Below are positions 7,045 to 16,247 of a stretch of 64,000 nt of DNA, piece after piece. The translations under genes and the position numbers were made by a program. Position 1 is the stretch's first letter. The number at the start of each line of letters is the position of its first letter. Source of the DNA: Leifsonia poae (lineage in GTDB: Bacteria; Actinomycetota; Actinomycetes; Actinomycetales; Microbacteriaceae). The notes under the pieces are model-generated. The model saw only the letters and a list, made by a program, of their open reading frames with translations, was not told the origin of the DNA and made no database searches. The stretch is from the NCBI RefSeq assembly GCF_027921845.1, contig NZ_BSEN01000013.1, positions 47,122 to 111,121 on the forward strand. The letters are read 5' to 3'.

Positions 7045-9885
7045 ATGACGAGTCATGAAGAGAGCCGCGCACTGCACGGCAGGCGCGGCGAGTGCGAGCA
7101 GCTGGATGCGGTGCTGGCGAACGCGGTATCAGGCCGCAGCCAGGTGCTGGTGCTGCGAGGCGAGGCGGGCGTCGGCAAGACGGCGCTGCTCGATTACGTC
7201 GTGCAGCGCGCGGACGGCTTCGTGATCGCCCGGGCGACGGGTGTCGAGTCGGAGGTCGAACTCGCGTACTCGGTTCTCCAGCAGCTGTGCGCTCCGTTCC
7301 TCGACCGCGTCACCCACCTCCCCGAGCCTCAGCGCCAGGCGCTGGGTGTCGCGTTCGGCTCGCAGAGCGGCGAGCCGCCGGATCGGTTTCTCGTCGGTCT
7401 TGCCGTGCTCGGCCTCTTCGCGGAGGTGGCCGAAACCGCACCGCTGCTCTGCGCTCTCGACGACGCCCAGTGGATCGATACCGCGTCGGCTCTGACGTTG
7501 ACGTTCGTGGCCCGCCGCCTCGTCGCGGAGCGGGTCGGGATGGTCTTCGCGGTGCGGGATGCGACGGATGCCGGCGAGGGAAGCGATGGGAGCGATGCGT
7601 TGGCGGCCCTCCCCACCCTCGTCGTTCGCGGTCTCGCCGACGCCGATGCCGCGGCCCTGCTCGATTCGGTGATCGTGGGGCCGTTGGATGAGCGGGTGCG
7701 CAGCCGGATCATCGCCGAGGCGCGCGGCAACCCGCTCGCGCTCCTCGAACTGCCGCGCGACCTGGACGCGGCGGAGCTGGCCTTCGGCAACGGTGCGGCC
7801 GACCGGTCGGCGCTCACCGGCCGGATCGAACAGGGCTTCATCCGGCGACTGGAGCAACTTCCCGAGCCGACCCGGCAGCTGATGCTGATCGCGGCCGCCG
7901 ACCCGTCCGGGGATGTCACCTTGCTGTGGAGGGCCGCCGCCCGGCTCGGCATTCCGGCCGATGCGGCGACACCGGCACAGGAGGCCGGCCTGCTGGATCT
8001 CGGCGCTCAGGTCCGGTTCCGGCATCCCCTGATGCGGTCCGCGGTCTACCGCGCCGCCTCCGAACTGGATCGGCGCAGGGCGCACGAGGTGCTCGCGGCG
8101 GCCATCATCGGCGACAGTGACTCCGACTACCTCGCCTGGCACCGGGCCGTCGCGGCCGGTGGTCTGGACGAGGGTGTCGCCGCCGAACTCGAGGCCTCGG
8201 CCGTCCGTGCGCGGGCGCGCGGTGGATGGGCGGCGGCCGCCGCATTTCTGACCCGCTCCATGGAACTGACTCCTGAGCCCGCAGAACGCGCCCGGCGGGC
8301 TCTCGCCGCGGCGAACGCCCGGCTGCAGGCCGGTGCCACCGACGCGGCGCACACCATGCTCGCGATCGCCTCGGCCGGACCCCTCGGCGAGCTCGACGAT
8401 GCACGGGCGCAACTGCTCGGAGCAGAGATCTCGTTCGCGTCCACGCGCGGGCGCGAGGCCCCATCGCTACTGCTTCGCGCCGCGAAGCGGTTCGAGGCGC
8501 TGGACGCCACGGTGGCGCGTGAGACGTATCTCGACGCGTTCACCGCGGCGCTCTTCGCGGGACGCCTCGCGGGTGGCGGTGGTGCGCTCGACGACGTGGC
8601 GGACTCGATCATCGACGCGCGCTGGGGCGACTCGGGAAGGAGGCTTCCGACCGCCTGTGAGCTGTTGCTGAACGGCCTCGCCGTGCTCGTCAGGAGCGGT
8701 TACGCCGCAGGCGTTCCGATGCTTCGCCGCGCCCTCGATGCGCTGAGGAGAGAGGGGATCGGCGACGCGGACGCCCTGCGCTGGCTCTGGCCGGCTTCAC
8801 GTGCGGCCCGTGCGATCGGCGATGACGTCGGTTGGCTCGGCCTCACGGAGCAACTCGTCGCCGTCGCGCGGCGGACCGGCGCCCTCGCCATGCTGCCCAT
8901 CGCCCTCACCGAGCGTTTCACCGTCGAGCTCTTCACGGGGGATCTCGCGGCCGCGCTCGCGCTCGCCGTCGAGGCGGACGCGGTGACCGCGGCCACCGGC
9001 AACGCCCTGTCTCCGCACATCGCGTTCCTGCGCGCGGCGTGGAGCGGCAGCGAGACCGAGGCGCGTGCGCTGATCGACGTCAGCCGCAGCGACGTCTCCG
9101 CGCGCGGTGAGGGTCTCTGGCTCATGGGAACGGAGCTGACGAGTGCCGTCTTCCTGAACAGTTTCGGACGGTACGACGAGGCGCTGGCGACGGCCGAGCA
9201 CGCCGCCGAGCATCCGTTCGAGCTGGGGCTCTCGACCTGGGTCTACCCGGAGCTGGTCGAAGCCGCGGTGCGCAGCGACCAGGCGGAGCGCGGGGCGGCC
9301 GCGTTCGGCCGGCTGGAGGAGATCGCCCGCGCGAGCGGCACCGACTGGTCGCTCGGCGTTCTGGCACGTTGCCGTGCCCTGCTCGGCGACGACGACATCG
9401 CCGAGGCGTCGTATCAGGAATCGGCCGAACGCCTGAGTGGAACGCGCATCCGGATGGCGCTGGCGCGCACGAACCTGCTGTACGGCGAGTGGCTGCGCCG
9501 CAGCGGCCGGCGCATGGATGCGCGGGTGCAGCTGCGTCGGGCCCACGAGTTCTTCCGCGAGGCCGGGATGGAAGGCTTCGCGGAACGAACGCGGCGCGAA
9601 CTGGCGGCGACCGGTGAGACTGTGCGCGCCCGCTCGGTCGACACCGCGAACGAGCTGACTGCACAGGAGGCCCTCATCGCACGCCTCGCGGCGGAGGGCA
9701 GGAGCAATCCGGAGATCGGGGCGCAGCTCTTCATCAGCCCGCGAACCGTCGAGTGGCATCTCGGCAAGGTGTTCACCAAGCTCGGTGTCACATCGCGCAG
9801 GGGACTACGCGCGACAGCCGTGGCGCCGGCCGGGCCGGGGCTGGGCTCGCCCGCGGCCGCACGCTACCAGGGCAGGATGCCGTAG
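7045..9885 (+). CDS. LAL-type LuxR-family transcriptional regulator with AAA/NACHT-like ATPase domain
   Basis: The 946-residue cytoplasmic regulator has an N-terminal P-loop ATPase: Walker A GEAGVGKTA at about residues 39-47 and Walker B LLCALDDAQWID near 132-143. A long, Ala/Arg-rich helical-repeat (TPR-like) middle follows. A C-terminal LuxR helix-turn-helix starts at about residue 870 (LTAQEALIARLAAEGRSNPE, FISPRTVEWHLGKVFTKLGV). This is the domain order of the MalT/LAL group, activators that use ATP and an inducer. Its position head-to-head with the hydrolase suggests it controls that gene. ATG 7045 lacks a strong ribosome-binding site. The inducer is unknown. Confidence 0.92.
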   Translation: MTSHEESRALHGRRGECEQLDAVLANAVSGRSQVLVLRGEAGVGKTALLDYVVQRADGFVIARATGVESEVELAYSVLQQLCAPFLDRVTHLPEPQRQALGVAFGSQSGEPPDRFLVGLAVLGLFAEVAETAPLLCALDDAQWIDTASALTLTFVARRLVAERVGMVFAVRDATDAGEGSDGSDALAALPTLVVRGLADADAAALLDSVIVGPLDERVRSRIIAEARGNPLALLELPRDLDAAELAFGNGAADRSALTGRIEQGFIRRLEQLPEPTRQLMLIAAADPSGDVTLLWRAAARLGIPADAATPAQEAGLLDLGAQVRFRHPLMRSAVYRAASELDRRRAHEVLAAAIIGDSDSDYLAWHRAVAAGGLDEGVAAELEASAVRARARGGWAAAAAFLTRSMELTPEPAERARRALAAANARLQAGATDAAHTMLAIASAGPLGELDDARAQLLGAEISFASTRGREAPSLLLRAAKRFEALDATVARETYLDAFTAALFAGRLAGGGGALDDVADSIIDARWGDSGRRLPTACELLLNGLAVLVRSGYAAGVPMLRRALDALRREGIGDADALRWLWPASRAARAIGDDVGWLGLTEQLVAVARRTGALAMLPIALTERFTVELFTGDLAAALALAVEADAVTAATGNALSPHIAFLRAAWSGSETEARALIDVSRSDVSARGEGLWLMGTELTSAVFLNSFGRYDEALATAEHAAEHPFELGLSTWVYPELVEAAVRSDQAERGAAAFGRLEEIARASGTDWSLGVLARCRALLGDDDIAEASYQESAERLSGTRIRMALARTNLLYGEWLRRSGRRMDARVQLRRAHEFFREAGMEGFAERTRRELAATGETVRARSVDTANELTAQEALIARLAAEGRSNPEIGAQLFISPRTVEWHLGKVFTKLGVTSRRGLRATAVAPAGPGLGSPAAARYQGRMP

Positions 9886-9922
9886 CCGCCGTCTCCCTCG
9901 GCCAGGGCCGCCGGCTTCGCCA

Positions 9923-10336
9923 TCACGCCGGTGGGGAGACCAGAGACTGGTACTCCGGGTGCTTCTCGACGAACGCCTTGACGACGGGGCATTCGATGAC
10001 GATCGTGCGACCGCCGGACCGGATCTGGTCGAGCACTCTGCGGACCAGCTCGGAGGCGACACCCTGACCTTGGAACTCCGGGTAGACGTAGGTGTGGATC
10101 AACGTCACGACGTCGTCCTGCACGCGGTAGGTGATCCCGCCGATGAGGGTGTCGCCGCTGACGGCTTCGAACGTCTTGTCGGCTTCATTGTCCACGATGA
10201 AGAAGTCGATTCCGGTGCTCGGGGCAGCGCCGGCCTTCACTTCGTCGACCAATTCGGGCTGGGTTTCGCTCAGGAACCCTGCGCCGTCCGGGTAACCGGC
10301 TTCGTCGGGGTACTCGTCTCGATTGTTCTCGGTCAT
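9923..10336 (-). CDS. Small GNAT-family N-acetyltransferase (Acetyltransf_CG / YjdJ-like)
   Basis: The 137-residue product has an acidic, Gly/Glu/Asp-rich N-terminal extension of about 40 residues. The compact domain of one-domain GCN5-related proteins follows, with the acetyl-CoA pyrophosphate loop VYPEFQGQGVASELVRRVL. The following VIECPVVKAFVEKHPEY is the signature of the YjdJ/GTLF3B group. The acceptor substrate of this group is generally unknown. ATG 10336 is preceded by AGAGG. A longer in-frame reading upstream would overlap the next gene and was rejected. It lies 74 bp downstream of the membrane protein gene on the same strand, so the two may be co-transcribed. Confidence 0.85.
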   Translation of the reverse strand: MTENNRDEYPDEAGYPDGAGFLSETQPELVDEVKAGAAPSTGIDFFIVDNEADKTFEAVSGDTLIGGITYRVQDDVVTLIHTYVYPEFQGQGVASELVRRVLDQIRSGGRTIVIECPVVKAFVEKHPEYQSLVSPPA

Positions 10337-10410
10337 TCGGAGGTTCCTCTTTCTGTTCGGGCGCGGCGGGGCGGATCGGGCGGATCGGGCGGATCGAGTG
10401 GTGCGGGTCG

Positions 10411-10998
10411 TCAGCGGCGGCCGCCTCGGCGTGAGAGCAGCAGTGTGAAGGCGGCGGCCGTGCCCAGTCCGTAGACGAGGTGGGCGGCGAGATCCTTGCC
10501 GAGTGTCTTGGCGTCGTACTCGGTGATGGGCTTGTAGAGACGCATCGGAGGCAGGATGACATAGCTGAACGCCCACATCCCGGCCCCGAAGATCAGCCCG
10601 TAGCCGGTTCGCGGCTTGCGGAGCGATGCGGCGACCATCGCGTAGACCACGGCGCCCGAGAGGGAGTATCCCCAATGCATGACGTTGTTGGTGAGGCGAG
10701 CGCGCGAGTCGGGAAGCGTCCGCTCGAACAGTCCGTCGATGATCCGTCGCCCGACCTGGGCGGGAGCCGGGGCCTTGTCCCAGTCCGTGACGTCGGACGA
10801 GAACTCCCACTCGGCGAACGGTTCGTCACCGTGCTCCCGCCGGTACTGGGCGTAGAGCCACAGGTCCATGGCGAGCGTGCCGACCACGCCCGCGGCGGCA
10901 CCTCGCGCGACGGCGCCCACCGGGGTGACCTGGGGTCGTCGTGACTCCGTCGAGGTATGCGCACACGATTGCATCCCGTTGCGCGCTGCAGCACTCAT
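10411..10998 (-). CDS. Integral membrane protein of unknown function (DUF1440-like)
   Basis: The 195-residue protein has four apparent membrane segments: residues ~29-45 (GAAAGVVGTLAMDLWLYA), ~108-125 (LSGAVVYAMVAASL), ~133-150 (GLIFGAGMWAFSYVIL) and ~172-190 (LVYGLGTAAAFTLLL). The LAMDLWLY / YSLSGAVVY arrangement resembles DUF1440/YagU-like inner-membrane proteins, but assignment is tentative. The start is well defined by AGGAG 8 nt upstream of ATG 10998. It is divergent from the PadR gene across a 159-bp gap containing a perfect palindrome, so it may be regulated by PadR. Confidence 0.72.
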   Translation of the reverse strand: MSAAARNGMQSCAHTSTESRRPQVTPVGAVARGAAAGVVGTLAMDLWLYAQYRREHGDEPFAEWEFSSDVTDWDKAPAPAQVGRRIIDGLFERTLPDSRARLTNNVMHWGYSLSGAVVYAMVAASLRKPRTGYGLIFGAGMWAFSYVILPPMRLYKPITEYDAKTLGKDLAAHLVYGLGTAAAFTLLLSRRGGRR

Positions 10999-11111
10999 GA
11001 TTTCGCTCCTCACCGCTGGGAGACCGCCCTGTCCCGAATGTCCTCCTGGTCGTGATCCCGTGTCAAGAGCGCTCGCCGCAGCCTGCTCGTGCCCCTATCG
11101 CAGGACCGGTT

Positions 11112-11125
11112 AACGATATATCGTT
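11112..11125. promoter_or_regulatory. Perfect 14-bp palindrome upstream of the PadR gene (candidate operator)
   Basis: AACGATATATCGTT is perfectly self-complementary and AT-rich in a GC-rich context. A half-site-like TATCGTTGA follows at 11129-11137. It lies 32 bp before the PadR start. PadR-family operators frequently contain ATAT-centred dyads, so autoregulation is likely. Confidence 0.75.
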
Positions 11126-11157
11126 GAGTATCGTTGACGTTCACTGAGGAGGACATC

Positions 11158-11697
11158 ATGAGTGGTTCGTTCCCGGGCGGCGGCTTCGGCGCCGGCAACG
11201 CCGAGGGCATGTGGCAGGCGTTCGAGCAGTTGCGCTCGACGTTCGAGAAGCGCGTCGGCACGCGCATGGGCAAGGGCGACGTGCGTGCAGCCGTTCTCGC
11301 GCTGCTCGCCGAGAAGCCCATGCACGGGTATCAGATCATCCGCGAGATCGAGGAGCGCAGTGGTGGCAGCTGGAAGCCGAGCGCCGGGTCCGTCTATCCC
11401 ACGCTGCAGTTGCTCTCCGATGAGGGCCTGATCAGTGCCGAGGAGTCGAACGGTCGCAAGACCTACGCGCTCACCGAGGAAGGCCGGGCGGAGGCCGAGG
11501 CGGCCGGCGCGGCGCCGTGGGAGTCCGCGGGCGCCGGTGGTGACGCGGGGTTCGGCGCTCTGCCGAAGGCGGGCTTCGAACTCGCGCAGGCGGCGGCTCA
11601 GGTGCGTCGCACCGGCACCCCGGAGCAGATCCAGCAGGCCGCGGTCGTGCTCGACGAGGCGCGCCGCCGGCTCTACTCGATCCTCGCCCAGGACTGA
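11158..11697 (+). CDS. PadR-family transcriptional regulator
   Basis: The 179-residue protein has a Gly-rich N-terminus and then the PadR winged helix-turn-helix (about residues 40-115): DVRAAVLALLAEKPMHGYQI, GSVYPTLQLLSDEGLI and RKTYALTEEGR. The C-terminal helices (QAAAQVRRTG, ARRRLYSILAQ) form the dimerisation part. PadR proteins are ligand-responsive repressors. GAGGAGG 7 nt before ATG 11158 fixes the start. The AarF-like gene begins 5 bp after its stop, so the two form an operon. The palindrome at 11112-11125 probably mediates autorepression. Confidence 0.93.
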   Translation: MSGSFPGGGFGAGNAEGMWQAFEQLRSTFEKRVGTRMGKGDVRAAVLALLAEKPMHGYQIIREIEERSGGSWKPSAGSVYPTLQLLSDEGLISAEESNGRKTYALTEEGRAEAEAAGAAPWESAGAGGDAGFGALPKAGFELAQAAAQVRRTGTPEQIQQAAVVLDEARRRLYSILAQD

Positions 11698-11702
11698 CGC
11701 GA

Positions 11703-13412
11703 GTGCCGTCGGGTCGTCGGAGTCGACAGGGATCGACGGATGCGGGCGCCACGCGCGCCCGCTACCGTCGCATCCTGCGTTTCGCCGGCTGGAACCTCGC
11801 CGTCACCTGGTGGTACGAGCTGTTCCTGCCGCGCATCGGGCTCGCGAAGGTCGCTGAGCGCACCCGGTCGAAGCGGATGCGGCGCTTCGCCCAGCGCTTC
11901 CATGTGCTCGCGGTCGACCTCGGCGGGCTGATGATCAAGGTCGGGCAGTTCATGTCGTCCCGGCTCGACGTTCTACCACCCGAGATCACGGCCGAGCTGG
12001 AGGGCCTGCAAGACGAGGTGCCCGCTGTTCCCTTCCCTCAGATCCGCGCGCTGGCGGAGGCGGAACTGGGCGTGCCGCTTGAGCGGGCCTTTGCGTGGGT
12101 CGATGAGACCCCGGTCGCCGCGGCCTCCCTCGGGCAGGCCCACCGTGCGCGCCTCACGCGGACGGATGCCGCCGACAGCGGTCTCGACGGCGTCGTGATC
12201 AAGGTGCAGCGGCCGGGGATCGACGCGATCGTCGATGTCGATCTCGCGGCCCTGCGCAAGGTCGGCGGATGGCTCAGCCGCGTGCGCCTGGTGTCCGACC
12301 GCGTCGACGCGCCCGAACTCGTCGAGGAGTTCGCGCAGACGAGTCTCGAAGAGATCGACTACCTGCATGAGGCGGCGAACGCCGAGCGTTTCGCGGCGGA
12401 CTTCGCGGACGACGAGCGTGTCGCCGTGCCCGCCATCGCCTGGGAGCGCACGACGCGGCGGGTGCTCACCCTCGAAGACGTCACGGCGATCAAGATCACC
12501 GACGCCGAGGCGCTGCGCGCGGCGGGCATCGACCCGGCAGACGTCGCCCCGGTTTTCGCAGCGGTCATGTTCGATCAGCTGTTCACCAACGGCTTCTTCC
12601 ACGCCGATCCGCACCCGGGCAACATCTTCGTCACGCCGACGCCGGATGTTCCGGGCGAGCGCCCCTGGAAGCTGACGTTCATCGACTTCGGGATGATGGG
12701 CGAGGTGCCGACCGGCACCCGCAGCGGCCTGAGGAAGCTGCTGATCGCGGCCGCATCGCGGGACGGCAAGGGCCTGGTGGACGCGATGCAGGATGTCGGC
12801 GTGCTGCTGCCCTCGGCCGAGACCACCCAGCTCGAGAGGGCGATGACACAGCTCTTCGCCCGGTTCGGTGGGATGGGCTTCGCTGAGCTGCGCGAGGTCG
12901 ACCCACGCGAGTTCCGCCAGTTCGCGGTGCAGTTCGGCGATGTGATCCGTTCGCTGCCGTTCCAGCTGCCGGAGAACTTCCTGCTGATCATCCGGGCGAT
13001 GTCGCTCACCTCCGGAGTGTGCAGTGCGCTCGATCCCGGATTCAATCTGTGGGACTCGGTCGAGCCGTACGCGGCGCAGCTCCTACGCGACGAGGGCGGC
13101 AACGTTGTTCAGGACTTTGCGAAGCAGGCCGTGGAGATCGCGGGCATCGCGCTACGGCTGCCCAAGCGGCTGGATGCGCTCATCGACCGCTTCGAGGACG
13201 GCACGGTGGAGGTCGCGACGCCCCGGCTCGAGCAGCGGGTGGCCCGGCTCGAGCGCACGGCGCGGCGACTCGTCTCCGCGCTCGTGTTCGGCGCTCTGCT
13301 CATCGCCGGTGCCGTGGTGCGCGCAGACGATGCCGTGCTCGGCACGGTGCTCATGGTCGCGTCGGCACTCCCTCTGCTGTACACACTGTTCGCGGGCCGT
13401 CGCGGCCGCTGA
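11703..13412 (+). CDS. AarF/UbiB (ABC1) family atypical kinase-like protein
   Basis: The 569-residue protein shows the hallmarks of the UbiB/ADCK family. These are the KxGQ motif in LMIKVGQFMSSRLDVLP, the Ala-rich loop AAASLGQAHRARL, the conserved Lys in GVVIKVQRPGID, EEIDYLHEAANAERF, the catalytic loop FFHADPHPGNIFV and FIDFGMMGEV as the metal-binding DFG equivalent. Two hydrophobic segments at the C-terminus (about 520-560) should anchor it in the membrane. Family members support isoprenoid-quinone or lipid metabolism; in actinobacteria that would be menaquinone-related, an inference. GTG 11703 is the likely start, 5 bp after the PadR stop. Confidence 0.9.
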   Translation: MPSGRRSRQGSTDAGATRARYRRILRFAGWNLAVTWWYELFLPRIGLAKVAERTRSKRMRRFAQRFHVLAVDLGGLMIKVGQFMSSRLDVLPPEITAELEGLQDEVPAVPFPQIRALAEAELGVPLERAFAWVDETPVAAASLGQAHRARLTRTDAADSGLDGVVIKVQRPGIDAIVDVDLAALRKVGGWLSRVRLVSDRVDAPELVEEFAQTSLEEIDYLHEAANAERFAADFADDERVAVPAIAWERTTRRVLTLEDVTAIKITDAEALRAAGIDPADVAPVFAAVMFDQLFTNGFFHADPHPGNIFVTPTPDVPGERPWKLTFIDFGMMGEVPTGTRSGLRKLLIAAASRDGKGLVDAMQDVGVLLPSAETTQLERAMTQLFARFGGMGFAELREVDPREFRQFAVQFGDVIRSLPFQLPENFLLIIRAMSLTSGVCSALDPGFNLWDSVEPYAAQLLRDEGGNVVQDFAKQAVEIAGIALRLPKRLDALIDRFEDGTVEVATPRLEQRVARLERTARRLVSALVFGALLIAGAVVRADDAVLGTVLMVASALPLLYTLFAGRRGR

Positions 13413-13456
13413 GCGACCGCGACGACCCGCAGGGTCCGTCGATCAGGCGACGGCGA

Positions 13457-14449
13457 TCAGGCTCGGAGCAACACCTTGCCCACGCGCCCCGGCTGGTCGC
13501 TCGCCGTCACGGCGGCGCTGATCTCGTCGAAGTCGTACGTCGCCGCGACCGGGAGGGTCAGCGATCCGTCGAGAACGCGGGTGATCAGTTCGCCGAACAG
13601 CTTCCCCTTGAGGTCGGCCGGCATCTCGCGGCTGACGACGCTGCCCCAGAAGCCCTTGATGGTGCCCTGCTTGAAGATGACGTCACCGGAGGAGATCTCG
13701 AGCGTCGGCGATGCCATCGCCCCGAAGACCACGAGCGTGCCGTTGACCGCGAGTGTGGACATGACGTCGCCGGCGGAGCGGCCGCCGACCGAGTCGATCC
13801 CGACGTGGATGTCGGCTCCGCCGGTGATCTCGGCGAGGCGGTCGCGCCAGTCGTCGGAGTCGGTGGCGATGACGCGATCGATGCCCTGCGCACGGAGTTC
13901 GTCGACACCCGCCGCGCGGCGTACGAGCCCCACGACGTTGATGCCGCGCGCGGCGCCCAGCTGGGCGACCATCCGGCCCACTGCGCCGTTGGCGGCGTTC
14001 TGGATCAGCCAGTCGCCCTCCTTCAGGTCGAGGGAGTGCAGCAGGCTCAGCGCGCTGAACGGCATCGAGACGAGCTGGGCGGCGGCCTCATCCGGCAGGG
14101 CATCCGGAACCGGGATGAGCCCTGCAGCATCGGCCACGAAGTACTCGGCCCACACGCCGAAGGTGCCGCCGGTGGTGACGCGCTGACCGACAGCGAGCTG
14201 ATCCACATCGGGGCCGAGGGCGTCGACGACGCCGACCGCCTCCGTGCCCGCCTGGGCAGGGAGCTCGGGCTTGAAGCCGTAGGTGCCGCGCACCGTCCAC
14301 AGGTCGTGGTTGTGGATGGCGGAGAGCAGCGTGCGAACGCGGACCTGGCCCGGACCGGGCTGGGGGAGCGCTCGCTGCTCGACGGCGAGGAGGGCGGCGG
14401 GGTCGCCGAACTCGTGGTGGACGAGGGCGCGCATGGTGTCGTCGGTCAT
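13457..14449 (-). CDS. Zinc-independent alcohol dehydrogenase / NADPH:quinone reductase-like (MDR superfamily)
   Basis: The 330-residue enzyme has a GroES-like N-terminal domain (GTEAVGVVDALGPDVDQLAVG) and a Rossmann domain (LIQNAANGAVGRMVAQLGAA). The Cys/His zinc ligands of classical alcohol dehydrogenases are not apparent, placing it near quinone oxidoreductase / enoyl reductase members that use NAD(P)H. ATG 14449 has GGAGGA about 9 nt upstream. Only 4 bp separate it from the ohr stop, so it should be co-transcribed with ohr and peroxide-inducible. It may reduce carbonyls or quinones produced by lipid peroxidation; this role is inferred from context. Confidence 0.88.
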   Translation of the reverse strand: MTDDTMRALVHHEFGDPAALLAVEQRALPQPGPGQVRVRTLLSAIHNHDLWTVRGTYGFKPELPAQAGTEAVGVVDALGPDVDQLAVGQRVTTGGTFGVWAEYFVADAAGLIPVPDALPDEAAAQLVSMPFSALSLLHSLDLKEGDWLIQNAANGAVGRMVAQLGAARGINVVGLVRRAAGVDELRAQGIDRVIATDSDDWRDRLAEITGGADIHVGIDSVGGRSAGDVMSTLAVNGTLVVFGAMASPTLEISSGDVIFKQGTIKGFWGSVVSREMPADLKGKLFGELITRVLDGSLTLPVAATYDFDEISAAVTASDQPGRVGKVLLRA

Positions 14450-14453
14450 GTGA

Positions 14454-14876
<423 letters not shown>

Positions 14877-14907
14877 GTGTGCCTTTCGTGGTTCGGTGGT
14901 GCGAAGT

Positions 14908-15372
14908 TCAGTGCTGGGCGGCGGGCTGGGCCGCTGTCTGCTGCGCGCTCGCGGCGTGCATGGTCTCGGTGAGGCGGTGGAGGGTGTCGATGAGTTGCGC
15001 GGCGGCCTGTTCGTCGGGCAGGCCCGTGCCTGCGGCGATCCTGGCCGGGATGTGCGCCAGTTGGGGGTGGAGCTCTCGGCCGCGCTCGCCGATCGTCACG
15101 GTGACGACACGCTCATCGGGGGAGCGCCGCTCGCGCCGGACGAGGCCGGCCTGCTCCATGCGGCGAAGCAGGGGGGAGAGCGTTCCCGAATCCAGCTGCA
15201 GGTGCTCGCCCAGGGAGCTCACGGTCTGATCGCCCTCGATCCACAGGGTCACCAGCACGAGGTACTGGGGGTAGGTGAGCCCCCACGGCTCGAGAAGCGA
15301 TCGGTACGCCTGAGTCGTCGCGCGGGTGGCGGCGTAGAGGGAGAAGCACACCATCTCATCGGTCACGGACAT
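14908..15372 (-). CDS. ohrR: MarR-family organic-peroxide sensor OhrR
   Basis: The 154-residue winged-helix repressor contains the reactive cysteine near the N-terminus (Cys9 in MVCFSLYAATRATTQAYRSL), as in OhrR proteins where its oxidation releases DNA. The DNA-binding part shows SSLGEHLQLDSGTLSPLLRR and the wing RRERRSPDERVVTVTI. It ends in an Ala/Gln-rich tail. It precedes ohr by 31 bp on the same strand. Two dyads upstream of its start (15382-15407) are likely operators, making the whole ohrR-ohr-reductase unit autoregulated. Confidence 0.94.
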   Translation of the reverse strand: MSVTDEMVCFSLYAATRATTQAYRSLLEPWGLTYPQYLVLVTLWIEGDQTVSSLGEHLQLDSGTLSPLLRRMEQAGLVRRERRSPDERVVTVTIGERGRELHPQLAHIPARIAAGTGLPDEQAAAQLIDTLHRLTETMHAASAQQTAAQPAAQH

Positions 15373-15381
15373 GAGTCAATG

Positions 15382-15407
15382 ATTGCACGCAATTAGGTTG
15401 TGCACAA
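15382..15407. promoter_or_regulatory. Tandem dyads upstream of ohrR (candidate OhrR operator)
   Basis: ATTGCACGCAAT (15382-15393) and the perfect palindrome TTGTGCACAA (15398-15407) lie 10-35 bp upstream of the ohrR start. Their centres are 15 bp apart. AT-rich ends around a GC centre (TTGc...gCAA) resemble MarR/OhrR sites. The pair fills the 46-bp gap between the SDR stop and ohrR. Confidence 0.75.
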
Positions 15408-15418
15408 TTCAAGGTTGG

Positions 15419-16159
15419 CTACCGCGATCGCGACAGGGGCACTCCGGTTGCGTCTTCGAGACGTGCCAGCAGGTCATCCTGGAAGGAGCGGTCATTCACC
15501 GCGGGGTGCGCCTGCTGACGACGACGGTGGTACCAATAGCCTCCGCTCGTGAGGGCTTCCGCATCGTCGCTCGCGGCGAGCCATTCCTGGGTCTCGTGAC
15601 CCAGGCCGAAGTCGTCGGGCGCGCCGGCGCCGCCCATCCTGGTCGGCACCCAGCCAGGATCGACGGCGTTGCTGAGGAGATCCGGGCTGATCCGGGCGAC
15701 GGCGGCCATCAGCGTGGTGACGAACAGTTTGCTGTCGGAGTAGGTGCGCGTAGCGCGAGCTCCCGCCCAGTCGACCCCGTCCAGCGAAGCATGTCCGCCC
15801 CTGTGCATGCCGCTGCTGAGGTAGATGTGGCGGCGCGGTCCGGCCAGCAGAGCCGTGACGAGATAGGGCGCCACCACGTTCACGGGCATCAGAGCAGCGC
15901 CGGAGATCACGCCGGCGTTGTGGATCACCGCATCGATCGGCGCGAGACCGTTCAAGTCGGCGATCGCGCCGAGCACCGCTTCTCGGTCGGAGAAGTCGGC
16001 GACGATGAGGCCGGCGCCCCGCTCGACCAGCGGCCGGACGGCATCCACCCGCCTCTCATTACGGGCATGCACGACGACGTCGTGCCCCTGAGCGAGCAGC
16101 GCCTGCGCGGTGGCGAAGCCGAGTCCATCGGCCGATCCGGTGACCAGTATGCGAGACAT
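15419..16159 (-). CDS. Short-chain dehydrogenase/reductase (SDR) family protein
   Basis: The 246-residue Rossmann-fold oxidoreductase has the cofactor motif TGSADGLGFATAQALLAQG near the N-terminus, with ARNERR after strand 2 suggesting NADP(H). VIHNAGV replaces the usual NNAG. The catalytic region shows YLSSGMHRGGH and YSDSKLF (YxxxK motif with Ser instead of the common Ala). ATG 16159 follows a weak GAAG. It lies on the same strand upstream of ohrR, but the OhrR operators sit between them, so it is probably a separate unit. It is divergent from the esterase gene at 16248. Substrate unknown. Confidence 0.88.
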   Translation of the reverse strand: MSRILVTGSADGLGFATAQALLAQGHDVVVHARNERRVDAVRPLVERGAGLIVADFSDREAVLGAIADLNGLAPIDAVIHNAGVISGAALMPVNVVAPYLVTALLAGPRRHIYLSSGMHRGGHASLDGVDWAGARATRTYSDSKLFVTTLMAAVARISPDLLSNAVDPGWVPTRMGGAGAPDDFGLGHETQEWLAASDDAEALTSGGYWYHRRRQQAHPAVNDRSFQDDLLARLEDATGVPLSRSR

Positions 16160-16247
16160 GGTGTCTTCATTCTCGCGCGCGCGAAGCACGGGATCGACAT
16201 CGCTGCTGCTTAAGAGATGGCGACGCGTAGCGATCGTCAGACCTGGC

